A stretch of 64,000 nucleotides of DNA from NCBI GenBank assembly GCA_902778455.1, contig CACYXR010000002.1:186001-250000 (forward strand). The letters are read 5' to 3'. Position 1 is the first letter of the stretch. Every line of letters starts with the position of its first letter. A program made the translations under genes and the position numbers. Source of the stretch: an uncultured Selenomonadaceae bacterium (GTDB lineage: Bacteria > Bacillota > Negativicutes > Selenomonadales > Selenomonadaceae). Positions 26,529-35,161 of the stretch are shown here, one piece after another. The notes beneath the pieces are model-generated. The model saw nothing but the letters and a program-made list of their open reading frames with translations. It did no database searches and had not been told where the DNA came from.

Positions 26529-27401
26529 TTACCAACCGCTGGACGAACCGCCGCCGCCGGAACTTCCGCCGCCGAAACCGCCGCCGCCGCTCCATCCGCC
26601 ACCGGAGAATCCACCGCCGCCGGAGCCACCACCGCCGCCTTTGAAAAAGTCCGTCAAGTCGATAAAACCGGAAGTCAAAAGGAACAGCAAAAGTGAAAGA
26701 AGCATTCCGACCATGTACAGCATTTGCCAGAGACACCATAGAAGCGCGCCAATCAGAACGAGGCCAATGGGGATCCCAAGCAGAATTTCCGGCCAAGTCC
26801 ACTCTTCATCGTCATCTTCTGCGGAAGGAGAAGATGAGTTTGTTGCGGCGGTTGCCGTGCCGACATTTTCCGGCGGCGCCATGTTCTCTGCCTCGTATGC
26901 TTTTTGCACGAGCTTGCCGTAAGCGGCAAGGATGGCGGGAGAATAGTCCTCTTTGCGGAATCCCGCTTTCATACCGTCCAGCACCGCGCCGGAATAGCCG
27001 TCGGTAATCGCGCCTTCAAGGCCGTAGCCTACCTCGATGCGGAATTTCCGGTCTTCCTTCGCGATTAGGAGTAGCACACCGTTGTTTTTCTTCCTGTCGC
27101 CAATGCCCCACTTTCGGAACAACTTATTCGCGTAGTCTTCGATGGATTCCGATCCGAGGGTGCTCATCGTCACTACGACGACCTGCGCTTTCGTCTTTTG
27201 GTCAAGCTCCCGCCCCATAGCGAGGATTTGCGCTCTGTCCTCGGCGTTTACCATGTTCGCGTCGTCTACGAGGTAAATATCTTGCGTCGGCGGGGGCAAA
27301 ACTGCCATCTCTGCGAAACACGAAGGCAAAAGCGTCAGCCACGCAAAAAGAACAGTAAAAACGGATAGGATTCGCTTAACTTCACTATTCACGCTCCACA
27401 C
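26529..27401 (-). CDS. TPM-domain (YgcG-like) secreted/membrane protein with Gly-rich tail
   Basis: About 290 residues: signal peptide (about residues 9-30), TPM domain (PF04536, about 38-165, with VGYGLEGAITDGY), an acidic/Ser-rich linker, two hydrophobic segments (about 205-250) and a Gly/Ser-rich tail ending SSSGW. TPM proteins are often paired with LemA, and this gene lies in a lemA operon; function is unclear, with envelope maintenance or phosphatase-like roles proposed for relatives. A GTG at 27401 is 12 bases after the upstream stop; another GTG at 27392 is possible, so the exact start is uncertain. Confidence 0.87.
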   Translation of the reverse strand: MWSVNSEVKRILSVFTVLFAWLTLLPSCFAEMAVLPPPTQDIYLVDDANMVNAEDRAQILAMGRELDQKTKAQVVVVTMSTLGSESIEDYANKLFRKWGIGDRKKNNGVLLLIAKEDRKFRIEVGYGLEGAITDGYSGAVLDGMKAGFRKEDYSPAILAAYGKLVQKAYEAENMAPPENVGTATAATNSSSPSAEDDDEEWTWPEILLGIPIGLVLIGALLWCLWQMLYMVGMLLSLLLFLLTSGFIDLTDFFKGGGGGSGGGGFSGGGWSGGGGFGGGSSGGGGSSSGW

Positions 27402-27413
27402 CCCACTCTTTGT

Positions 27414-27749
27414 CTACCAGCCGCCCGATGAGCCGCCTCCGCCGGAACTCCCTCCTCCTGAACTGCCGCTGTTTGACGAGCTGCCGCTGCGTCCGCCGTA
27501 AACTAATCCTTTCAACAGGCCTCTCCAACCGTTGGAAAAGGTATCTATCCAAGGACCGAAGAAACTTCCTCCGACCAGATCATCCCGCCAATCGACCATG
27601 CCGGAGGTCAGGAGATACAAGCTCCACCAAGCTACAAGAAGGATCAGGTTGGCGATCGTGCAGGCAATCAGGCGGAACAGAAGTAAGAGAGTGACAAATC
27701 CGGCGATACAGAAAATGTACGTCAAAATTTCCAGTAATGTGTCTTTCAT
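27414..27749 (-). CDS. Small membrane protein with Gly-rich tail, partial paralogue of the TPM protein
   Basis: A 111-residue protein with two hydrophobic segments (about residues 8-28 and 34-52) and a Gly/Ser-rich tail ending SSGGW. LYLLTSGMVDW and the GGGSSGGGGSS tail match LLFLLTSGFIDL and the tail of the neighbouring TPM protein, but the TPM domain itself is missing. It looks like a separate copy of the membrane and tail part of its neighbour. The start is ATG at 27749 or GTG at 27758; both have poor ribosome sites, so coupling to lemA just upstream is likely. Confidence 0.78.
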   Translation of the reverse strand: MKDTLLEILTYIFCIAGFVTLLLLFRLIACTIANLILLVAWWSLYLLTSGMVDWRDDLVGGSFFGPWIDTFSNGWRGLLKGLVYGGRSGSSSNSGSSGGGSSGGGGSSGGW

Positions 27750-27764
27750 AGCGCCCACGATATG

Positions 27765-28316
27765 CTAGAATTCCACTTTCAGCACGGCGTGAGCCGATTC
27801 TTCCGCCGCGAAGGGCTTCATCGGTGAGTACCCCAGCATACCCGCAAACAGGTTGCCGGGGAAGGTTTCGATTTTAACGTTATATCGCTTGATGGCTTCA
27901 TTGTAATCCCGCCTTGCCACGGCAATCCGGTTTTCCGTTCCCGCGATCTCCCGCATTAACTCCGTAAAGTGCGCATCCGCTTTCAAATTCGGGTAGTTCT
28001 CTGACACCGCAATAAGTCGTCCGAGAGCGCCGGAAAGTTCCGAGTTTGCTGCCGCCAATTCTTCCGGAGAGCCGGCGTTCATGACCCGTGTGCGTGCCTC
28101 GGTGACTTCCTTCAAGACTTTTTCTTCATACTGCATATAGCCTTTGACGGTGTTGACGAGGTTCGGGATCAAATCGGCCCGCCGCTGGATTTGGTTTTCC
28201 ACCTGTCCATACTGCGCGCCTACTTCGATGTACGCGGTTTTCAGTCCGTTGTACGTGCTGATGCAGCCGCCGCCAATCAATAGCAGTACGCCGAGAATAA
28301 CGCCGAGAATATGCAT
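27765..28316 (-). CDS. LemA family protein
   Basis: A 183-residue protein with an N-terminal transmembrane helix (residues 2-22) and a long helical domain with QIQRRADLIPNLVNTVKGY, the LemA signature. It is anchored in the membrane; the role is unknown, but association with TPM-type proteins is frequent. ATG at 28316 follows GGAGG by eight bases. It is the first gene of a three-gene operon with the small membrane protein and the TPM gene. Confidence 0.92.
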   Translation of the reverse strand: MHILGVILGVLLLIGGGCISTYNGLKTAYIEVGAQYGQVENQIQRRADLIPNLVNTVKGYMQYEEKVLKEVTEARTRVMNAGSPEELAAANSELSGALGRLIAVSENYPNLKADAHFTELMREIAGTENRIAVARRDYNEAIKRYNVKIETFPGNLFAGMLGYSPMKPFAAEESAHAVLKVEF

Positions 28317-28352
28317 GATGTTTTCCTCCGTTTCAATAATATTTCCATCTAT

Positions 28353-28381
28353 ACTATATCGAAAAGAGCTGTCGTGCGCAA
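28353..28381 (-). promoter_or_regulatory. Promoter of the lemA operon
   Basis: Minus-strand TTGCGC (28376-28381), 17-bp spacer, TATAGT (28353-28358). Confidence 0.55.
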
Positions 28382-28403
28382 GACATCGGAGCAATATTAC
28401 CCA

Positions 28404-28438
28404 TCAAAAAAAGCCCCGCGAATTTACGGAGCTTTCTT
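28404..28438 (-). terminator. Terminator of lysA
   Basis: Minus-strand hairpin AAGCTCCG and CGGGGCTT around a short loop, followed by seven T, located 14 bases after the lysA stop. Confidence 0.7.
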
Positions 28439-28451
28439 GATGAGTACTGTC

Positions 28452-29717
28452 TTATTCCTTCTCAAAGGCCGAGCCGTCAAAATGCAGCGTCGCGAAATAA
28501 TCGTCCAAGGTTTCGGCACGGCGAATCATTTGCACGTAGCCGTTTTCCTTCAATAAAAGCTCGGCGCTTCGGAGTTTGCCGTTGTAATTGAAGCCCATCG
28601 CGTGACCGTGGGCGCCGGCGTCGAAAATCACAAGGCGGTCGCCGATTTCAATCTCTGGGAGCTTCCGGTTGATGGCGAATTTGTCGTTGTTTTCGCAGAG
28701 CGATCCGGTGACGTCATAGACGTGGTCGCAGAAGGCGTCTTCCTTGCCGATGACGACGATATGGTGATACGCTCCGTACATAGCGGGGCGCATCAGGTTC
28801 GCCATGCAAGCGTCGAGGCCGATGTAATCCTTGTATGTCTTTTTTTCGTGAATGGCAGTCGCGACGAGCCAGCCGTACGGTCCGGTTATGGCGCGGCCGA
28901 GCTCCATGGCGATGGCGAGACCGTCGAGGCCGGCTGGTACGATGATTTCCTGATAGGCTTTTTTGACGCCTTCACCGACGAATTCGAGATTGACCGGCTC
29001 TTCCTCGGGACGGTAAGGGATTCCGACGCCGCCGCCGAGGTTGACGAATTCCAGGCTGAGGCCGAGCTTTTCCTTGATTTCAACAGCGGTGTGGAACATC
29101 AGCTTCGCTGTCTCAATAAACGAATTGGCATTCAGTTCGTTGGAAATAATCATGCAGTGCAGGCCGAAGCGCGTGACGCCACGTTCCTTGGCGATACGGT
29201 ACGCCTCTATGAGCTGGTCGTGGGTCAGGCCGTATTTCGCTTCCTCCGGTTGGCCGATGATGTCGTTGCCTGTGACAAGGGAGCCGGGATTGTAGCGGAA
29301 AGAAAGACAATCGGGAAATCCGGCGCATTTTTCAAGGTAGTCGATATGGGAAATGTCGTCGAGATTGATGATAGCGCCAAGCTCCCGTGCCTTCTGGAAT
29401 TCGTCTGCAGGAGTGTCATTGGAGGTCAGCATGATTTTTTCGCCGCGGATGCCGGCCATTTCTGCCAGCAGAAGCTCCGCCAGCGAACTGCAGTCCGCGC
29501 CCGCGCCTTCTTCTGCGAGAATCTGCAGGATGTAAGGATTCGGCGTCGCCTTTACCGCGAAATGCTCGCGGAACGACGGCGCCCATGAAAACGCCTTGAA
29601 AAGACGACGGAGGTTTTTGCGGATTGCAGCCTCATCGTAAATATGGAATGGCGTAGGAAAACGCCGTATGATTTCTTCCAGCTTGTCTTGGGAGACGGGG
29701 AAAACTTTCTCTGCCAT
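28452..29717 (-). CDS. lysA: Diaminopimelate decarboxylase
   Basis: A 421-residue fold-type III PLP enzyme. Lys56 in HFAVKATPNP is the PLP lysine, FVNLGGGVGIPY is the phosphate-binding glycine loop, and CENND supplies the active-site Cys from the partner subunit of the dimer. It converts meso-diaminopimelate to L-lysine. Related decarboxylases (for example lysine/ornithine decarboxylases of Selenomonas) share the fold, but the C-terminal CEN and the AHGHAMGFNYNG segment fit LysA. ATG at 29717 follows AGGAGG. Together with ddh and lysC it places three lysine/DAP pathway genes in the window, not as one operon. Confidence 0.88.
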   Translation of the reverse strand: MAEKVFPVSQDKLEEIIRRFPTPFHIYDEAAIRKNLRRLFKAFSWAPSFREHFAVKATPNPYILQILAEEGAGADCSSLAELLLAEMAGIRGEKIMLTSNDTPADEFQKARELGAIINLDDISHIDYLEKCAGFPDCLSFRYNPGSLVTGNDIIGQPEEAKYGLTHDQLIEAYRIAKERGVTRFGLHCMIISNELNANSFIETAKLMFHTAVEIKEKLGLSLEFVNLGGGVGIPYRPEEEPVNLEFVGEGVKKAYQEIIVPAGLDGLAIAMELGRAITGPYGWLVATAIHEKKTYKDYIGLDACMANLMRPAMYGAYHHIVVIGKEDAFCDHVYDVTGSLCENNDKFAINRKLPEIEIGDRLVIFDAGAHGHAMGFNYNGKLRSAELLLKENGYVQMIRRAETLDDYFATLHFDGSAFEKE

Positions 29718-29762
29718 GATGTGCCTCCTATTGCGATTTGGTATATGTACTAAAATAAAGTT

Positions 29763-29792
29763 ATTATAATGCCTTCGTTCCGAGTTTGTCAA
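29763..29792 (-). promoter_or_regulatory. Promoter of lysA
   Basis: Minus-strand TTGACA (29787-29792), 18-bp spacer, TATAAT (29763-29768), both perfect. The leader is under 50 nt, too short for a lysine riboswitch. Confidence 0.75.
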
Positions 29793-29813
29793 AGACAATC
29801 TTTCTTCTATGGC

Positions 29814-29849
29814 ATGATAACTCGGCGGAAATGTCCGTCGAGTTATCAT
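29814..29849. repeat. 36-base inverted repeat between divergent genes
   Basis: Two 16-base arms (29814-29829 and 29834-29849) pair fully, with one G-T wobble, around a four-base AATG loop; the arm core is GATAACTCG/CGAGTTATC. It lies just upstream of the lysA -35 box and about 55 bases before the promoter of the opposite gene. No T run follows, so it is more likely an operator or folded DNA element than a terminator. Confidence 0.7.
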
Positions 29850-29900
29850 CTGTTTCCTTTGTATACACAAGCATTTTTTCTGGGAAAAGGGGAAAATACG

Positions 29901-29909
29901 TGGTATACT
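29901..29909 (+). promoter_or_regulatory. Extended -10 element for the orphan Ala/Gly-rich gene
   Basis: TGG followed by TATACT (29904-29909), an extended -10 box without a clear -35, 63 bases before the ATG. Confidence 0.5.
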
Positions 29910-29971
29910 ATAGTCGAGGAAGAGCTATGGATAGATGATTTTTGGAATCAGGGGGACAAGGAGGTTTTAGC

Positions 29972-31024
29972 ATGTTTGAGACGATAGGGACTTTGCATTC
30001 GTATGTGCAGCAGTTTCAGCTCAAGAAGTCCGCGAAACAGAAGGTCAAGACGGGGCAGTCCTTCGATTGGAAGGATGCGAAAAGCACCTTTGTGAAGGCG
30101 AAGGAGGAACCGAAGGAAACGAAGTCTGTCTTTGAGATGTACGCGGGCAAGACGGAAAAGAACGACGACAAGTTAAAGTCGGCGCGCAAGAGCAGCATCA
30201 GGCAGAAACTCCGGCGCGGCAAGAAGCTCTCGCCGCAGGATATGGAATATTTGCGGCAGAACGACGAGAAGCTGTACGAAAAAGCCAAAACGACGATGGA
30301 GGAACGCGAGAAACTGGAGCGCGCGCTGAAATCGGCGAGGACAAAAGCGGAGGCTCAGCGCGCGGTGGCGATTGCTTACGCGAACGCGGCGGCGTTGATG
30401 TCGGGAAACATCGGCGGTGGCGCGGTTTCGGGGGGTTCTGTCGGCGGAGGCGAAACTTTCGGCGGAGACATGGGCGCTGCGGCAAGCACTGAAGGAGCTT
30501 CTTCGTTTGACGCGGCGGCTCCGATGGGCGCTGAGAGCGTGTCGGGCGCCGACGCCAACGTGATAAGCGCGGAAAATGGTTCGGTCAGTCCGGAGGTTGC
30601 CGCCGCAGCCGAAGGCTTTTCGATGGAAGGAGCGGCGGAGACGTCCGGTGCGGGAGCCGCGGAAGCCGCAAGCGATGAGAAAGGCACGGGAACGAATGGG
30701 GAGGTCGCACAGGAAAATAAAGATGCGGTATCTTCACTGCAGCAACTGAGCGAAGACGCGGAATTTGACGATCCGTTGATTTTGCTGGTTTTGCGTCATT
30801 TAAAGGCGGAGTGGAACGATTTTATGCGTTCCAGGACATATAGAGATTTGCCCGAGGACGAAATTCAGGAAGCGCGCCGTCACGGTTCGGAAAAAATACG
30901 TCAACATCGGCGCGCGGCGGAAGGCGTCAAGGCGGTGAGCCTGACGACGGTGGCAAGCGCGTATCAGACGGCACAGCTTGACGGCGAGACTTCGCATCTG
31001 CTGGAATCGGTTGGCTCGTCATAA
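29972..31024 (+). CDS. Unknown protein with helical ends and an Ala/Gly/Ser-rich linker
   Basis: A 350-residue protein that I do not recognise. Residues 1-60 are basic; 75-140 form a charged helical, coiled-coil-like region (SIRQKLRRGKKLSPQDMEYL); 143-245 are low-complexity Ala/Gly/Ser/Glu; 252-320 are again charged and helical (DPLILLVLRHLKAEWNDF). There is no signal peptide or transmembrane segment, so it is likely cytoplasmic. ATG at 29972 is preceded by AGGAGG. It has its own promoter and terminator. A scaffold or structural role is possible but nothing in the sequence proves it. Confidence 0.75.
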   Translation: MFETIGTLHSYVQQFQLKKSAKQKVKTGQSFDWKDAKSTFVKAKEEPKETKSVFEMYAGKTEKNDDKLKSARKSSIRQKLRRGKKLSPQDMEYLRQNDEKLYEKAKTTMEEREKLERALKSARTKAEAQRAVAIAYANAAALMSGNIGGGAVSGGSVGGGETFGGDMGAAASTEGASSFDAAAPMGAESVSGADANVISAENGSVSPEVAAAAEGFSMEGAAETSGAGAAEAASDEKGTGTNGEVAQENKDAVSSLQQLSEDAEFDDPLILLVLRHLKAEWNDFMRSRTYRDLPEDEIQEARRHGSEKIRQHRRAAEGVKAVSLTTVASAYQTAQLDGETSHLLESVGSS

Positions 31025-31036
31025 TAAAAGCATATC

Positions 31037-31086
31037 GGGGCTGACGTGAAGGTTTTCTTTCGGCGTCAGCCTCTTTTCTTTTTTTG
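31037..31086 (+). terminator. Terminator of the orphan gene
   Basis: GGCTGACG (31039-31046) pairs with CGTCAGCC (31064-31071), followed by T-rich sequence. Confidence 0.75.
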
Positions 31087-31134
31087 CGGCTATGGTAGAA
31101 TAAAAAGACAATCAAGAAAAAGGACGGTAAAAGA

Positions 31135-33561
31135 ATGCGTTTATATATTGCGGAGAAGCCGAGCATGGGGCGGGAAATCGCGAAATGTCTGAAAGGACCG
31201 GCGCGGAACGGCAACGGCTTTATCGAAACGGCGGAAGGCGTCGTAACCTGGTGTTACGGTCATATTTTGCGGCAGGCAGAGCCGGAGGAATATGACGCCG
31301 CATATAAAAAATGGACGGAAGCCGCGCTCCCGATTGTGCCGGTGACCTGGAAGCTGATCATTTCTGAATCCAGCGCGCAGCAGTTTTCCATTGTAAAAGG
31401 ACTGATCGCGAAAGCCGACGAGATTGTTCATGCGGGCGATCCCGACAGGGAAGGGCAGCTTCTTGTGGACGAAGTTTTGGATTTTGTCGGCAACAAGAAA
31501 CCGGTGAAACGTCTGCTTCTGAACGCCCTCGACGAAAAAAGCGTCAAAGAAGCATTGGCCGACCTTCGGGATAATCGTGACTTTGAGCCGCTGAAAATGT
31601 CGGCGTTGGCGCGCGCAAGAGCCGATTGGCTGATCGGCATGAACCTTTCCCGCGCTTATACGCTGGCGGCGCGGCGCGCTGGGCGAAAGACGGTGCTGCC
31701 CATCGGGCGCGTCAAGACGCCGACGCTTGCTCTCGTCGTGCGGCGGGAACGGGAAATCGCCAATTTCCATCCCGTCAAACATTACGCAATCAAGGCGGAA
31801 TTCGCGCACAAAAACGGGAATTTTGCGGCGACATGGAAACCGTCGGAGGAACAGCACGGCCTCGACAGCGAGGGGAGACTTGTCGACAAAGGCGCGGCGG
31901 AGGAAAAACTGGCATCTTTTTTTGCGGCGAAAGACTCGGGCGAACAGGGCATCGTTGTCGATTACAAAAAAGCGAAGAAAGAAGAACCGCAGCGGCTCCC
32001 GTTTGCGCTTTCGACACTCCAGGTTCTGGCGGGCAAACGGTTTGGTTATGAGCCGCAGCAGGTTCTCGATACGGCGCAGCAGCTCTACGAGCGAAAGCTA
32101 ACCACATATCCGCGTTCGGACTGCGAATATCTGCCGACAAATCAGTTCCGCGCAGCGGGGACGATTCTCGCGAATCTCACCCAGACGGGCGATGAGCAGC
32201 TTGCGGTATGGGCGGGCGGAGCGGACGCGAAAATCAAGAGCCGTGCGTGGGATGACAAGAAAATTACCGCGCATCACGCAATCATCCCGACGACGGTGCG
32301 GGTGAAGCTTGATGCGCTTACGCCGATGCAGCGGAACATTTATTTCCTTATTGCGCAGGCATATCTTGCGCAGTTTTATCCTGTTCATGTTTACGATCAG
32401 ACGAAACTGGAATTGAACTATGCGGGCGAGAGGTTCACGGCCAGCGGGCGCGTGGTTCGCGAGGCGGGCTGGAAAACGCTTTATGCAGGCAGGAACGCCG
32501 AGAAAAACGAAGGCGAGGAGAACGAAGAGAGCGGGGAACTGCCGGCCATGAATAAAAAAGACGCCGTATCATGGCAATCGGGAAAACTCGCCGAAAAGGA
32601 AACAAAGCCGCCCCAGCGTTTTACGCCGTCGACGCTTCTGGCGGCGATGAAGGACATCCATAAATTTGTGCGGGACGAAACGGCAAAAAAGACGCTTCGC
32701 GCTGTGTCAGGCATTGGAACAGAAGCGACACGGGCGACGATAATCGACGATCTGATCCGGCGGCATTTTTTGCAGGCGGCAGGAAAGAAAAAAGTCCTGA
32801 CGCCGACTTCGTCCGCTGAGTTTCTGGTGGACGCTTTACCGGAGGATATGACGTACCCAGACAAGACGGCGGTGTGGGAAGATGCGCTGCACGCGATGTC
32901 AGACGGCGAAGGAAATATCGACGATTTTCTAGCCGAACAGATTTCGTTTACGCGCAGCTTGTGCAGCGCGGCGTCCAATGCATCACTTCCCCCCGCCGGG
33001 GAAGAAACGAAATGCCCGCGCTGCGGCAGGGGCGTTCTGACACTAAAGCAGGGAAAAAACGGCGCTTTTTGGGGCTGTACGAATTTTCCGCGCTGTCGGA
33101 TGACCGCGCCCGACAAGGACGGCAAGCCTGACTTGTCCCGTGTTTCGGCGCGAAGAGAAAATACGCCGCTTTTCATGTCGTCGGCAGATTTCCGAGCCTC
33201 GTTCCGTCCATCTAATTCCACGGCAACAAAGACATTCTGGCAGAATGACGCGCCGGCTATGAGCGAAGAAGAAATGGCTGCATTCCTCGCCGAGTATCAG
33301 CCAAATCTTTCCGACAGTTCCTATGCGGGGTCATTAATGCCAAAAGCGGAAAAACGATGGGGAGACAAACCGAAATACTCCGCCGCGCCGATGGAACGTA
33401 TGGAAAGAAGCAGTATTACGGGAAAATTTCTCTGTCCGCACTGCAAGGAAGGCTATCTTAGATTTGTGCGCGGCAAAAACGGCTGCTTTTGGGGTTGCTC
33501 CAATTATCCGTCCTGCACAGCGACCTTCGACGATACGAACGGAAAGCCCGTCTTGCCGTAA
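31135..33561 (+). CDS. topB: DNA topoisomerase III (type IA)
   Basis: An 808-residue type IA topoisomerase: Toprim domain (about residues 1-135, with HAGDPDREGQ), core with the catalytic Tyr in LTTYPRSDCEYL near residue 325, and a C-terminal part with two zinc-ribbon-like repeats (CPRCGRG and CPHCKEG, each followed by FWGC and a further Cys). It decatenates DNA by single-strand passage. The C-terminal ribbons and the Ser/Ala-rich connector between them extend it beyond the E. coli TopB length. ATG at 31135 follows AAGGACGG. Confidence 0.94.
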   Translation: MRLYIAEKPSMGREIAKCLKGPARNGNGFIETAEGVVTWCYGHILRQAEPEEYDAAYKKWTEAALPIVPVTWKLIISESSAQQFSIVKGLIAKADEIVHAGDPDREGQLLVDEVLDFVGNKKPVKRLLLNALDEKSVKEALADLRDNRDFEPLKMSALARARADWLIGMNLSRAYTLAARRAGRKTVLPIGRVKTPTLALVVRREREIANFHPVKHYAIKAEFAHKNGNFAATWKPSEEQHGLDSEGRLVDKGAAEEKLASFFAAKDSGEQGIVVDYKKAKKEEPQRLPFALSTLQVLAGKRFGYEPQQVLDTAQQLYERKLTTYPRSDCEYLPTNQFRAAGTILANLTQTGDEQLAVWAGGADAKIKSRAWDDKKITAHHAIIPTTVRVKLDALTPMQRNIYFLIAQAYLAQFYPVHVYDQTKLELNYAGERFTASGRVVREAGWKTLYAGRNAEKNEGEENEESGELPAMNKKDAVSWQSGKLAEKETKPPQRFTPSTLLAAMKDIHKFVRDETAKKTLRAVSGIGTEATRATIIDDLIRRHFLQAAGKKKVLTPTSSAEFLVDALPEDMTYPDKTAVWEDALHAMSDGEGNIDDFLAEQISFTRSLCSAASNASLPPAGEETKCPRCGRGVLTLKQGKNGAFWGCTNFPRCRMTAPDKDGKPDLSRVSARRENTPLFMSSADFRASFRPSNSTATKTFWQNDAPAMSEEEMAAFLAEYQPNLSDSSYAGSLMPKAEKRWGDKPKYSAAPMERMERSSITGKFLCPHCKEGYLRFVRGKNGCFWGCSNYPSCTATFDDTNGKPVLP

Positions 33562-33606
33562 ACGCAACTTCGGTATAAAATATAACAATAAAGAGGTACT
33601 ACTATT

Positions 33607-33641
33607 CTTCGACCAAAAAAATATATAAATTTTGACCGAAG
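33607..33641. repeat. Imperfect inverted repeat in the topB-corC gap
   Basis: CTTCGACCAAAA (33607-33618) pairs with TTTTGACCGAAG (33630-33641) at 10 of 12 positions around an AT-rich loop. A third CTTCGGT copy is at 33568-33574. The 190-base gap also holds TATAAT at 33713 and 33734 without convincing -35 boxes. It may be a weak terminator for topB or a regulator site. Confidence 0.4.
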
Positions 33642-33755
33642 ATACACTTGCTTTTCGGGTTACGGCTGCGCATAAGGCACGTCTGACGTCTCATAAATCG
33701 CAGCAAAGATTTTATAATCTTAACTGGGATTCGTATAATTCGGAGGTTTTTGTTT

Positions 33756-35129
33756 TTGGACAGCGTTACGGTTGCCATTAATTTTTTGCTGATTGTCATT
33801 TTCATTGCACTGAACGGTTTCTTCGTCTCGGCGGAGTTCACCATTGTCAAAGTGCGCTTGTCTCAGCTTGATGAGCTGATTGCTAAGGGAGACAATCGCG
33901 CCAAGTATGCAAAGCATCTCGTCGATCAAATGGACGTCTCGCTTTCAGTAACGCAGCTTGGCATCACACTTGCCTCGCTGGCTCTCGGCTGGATTGGTGA
34001 GCCGTTTCTTGCGGAACTTTTGCGCGCACCGATGGCCGCAGTGGGTATCACAGGTGCAGGCGTCGATACGGCTGCGTTTGCCGTGGCGTTTTCCGTGATT
34101 ACTGCAGCACATATCATCCTCGGCGAGTTGGTGCCGAAAAACATTTCCATTGTTCGACCACTCGATATGTTACTGGTAGCGGCATTGCCGCTTCTGCTTT
34201 TTCAGCGGTTGACCTATCCCTTTGTTTGGTTTTTGAATCACTTTGCAAACTGGATCATTCATCGTTTTATGGGCATCGACGTCACCGACGGGGAAAGCGA
34301 CGCTCATTCCGAAGCGGAAATCCGCCTTTTGATGGAAGAGAGTCGGAAAAAGGGCTACATTGACAAAACGGAATACGATTTCGTGGATAATGTCTTCGAC
34401 TTCTCGGACAAAGAAGTGCGCGATATCATGATTCCGCGTGCGGATATGGTATGTCTGTATTTAGAGCAGAGCGTTTCGGAAAATGTAGAAATTGCCATTC
34501 GGGAGCAATTGACGCGATATCCAATTTGCCGCGAGGACAAGGATCATATTATCGGCTTTCTTCATATAAAAGACATGATGGAGCCACTTCGTCGCGGCAA
34601 GACGCCGAATCTCAGGGTGCTGGCACGTCAGGTGATTGTCGTACCGGAAACGATGGCTGTTGCGCGACTTTTGAAGACGCTTCAGAAAAATCGCGCACAG
34701 CTCGCGATTGTCGTTGATGAATACGGCGGCACAGCGGGGATGGTGACTGTAGAGGATATTGTCGAGGAAATCGTTGGCGACATTCAAGATGAGTTCGATG
34801 AGGAGCGTCCGGTGGTTGAGCGGCGCGCGCCATTGATTTATTCTGTTGACGCAAAATTACCAATTGATGAAATCAACGATATTTTGGAGCTTTCTCTCGA
34901 TGTAGACAATGTTGATACCATTGGCGGCTGGGTCTATGCGCAAGGCGAAACACCGCCGAAGATTGGACAATTTGCATGGTTGGACGGCAATGCTTTTTTT
35001 GTCGAGGAAGTGGACAACGTACGAATTACCCGCGTTCTTGTGCGGCTAAAAAAGGAACTAGCCGAGGAACACGAAGAAATCAAGGGAGATTCCGAAAACG
35101 ATGAGCAGAACGCGGAGAGCGAAATTTGA
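33756..35129 (+). CDS. CorC/HlyC-type membrane protein (DUF21, CBS pair, transporter-associated domain)
   Basis: A 457-residue protein: DUF21/CNNM transmembrane domain (about residues 1-195, with LNGFFVSAEF), two CBS domains (about 210-335, with VVDEYGGTAGMVTVEDI) and a CorC_HlyC domain (about 345-430). The family is often called hemolysin, but relatives act in Mg2+/Na+ transport, so divalent ion efflux is the better guess. The TTG at 33756 is chosen because CGGAGG lies nine bases upstream; a TTG two codons earlier is too close to it. Confidence 0.92.
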   Translation: MDSVTVAINFLLIVIFIALNGFFVSAEFTIVKVRLSQLDELIAKGDNRAKYAKHLVDQMDVSLSVTQLGITLASLALGWIGEPFLAELLRAPMAAVGITGAGVDTAAFAVAFSVITAAHIILGELVPKNISIVRPLDMLLVAALPLLLFQRLTYPFVWFLNHFANWIIHRFMGIDVTDGESDAHSEAEIRLLMEESRKKGYIDKTEYDFVDNVFDFSDKEVRDIMIPRADMVCLYLEQSVSENVEIAIREQLTRYPICREDKDHIIGFLHIKDMMEPLRRGKTPNLRVLARQVIVVPETMAVARLLKTLQKNRAQLAIVVDEYGGTAGMVTVEDIVEEIVGDIQDEFDEERPVVERRAPLIYSVDAKLPIDEINDILELSLDVDNVDTIGGWVYAQGETPPKIGQFAWLDGNAFFVEEVDNVRITRVLVRLKKELAEEHEEIKGDSENDEQNAESEI

Positions 35130-35161
35130 GATTTGTATAGATTGAGACGGGAGATGAGAAT

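Noticed and set aside
28602-29588. A 328-codon open frame opposite lysA
   Set aside because: It is the mirror of lysA codons; no ribosome site, promoter or family motif supports it.
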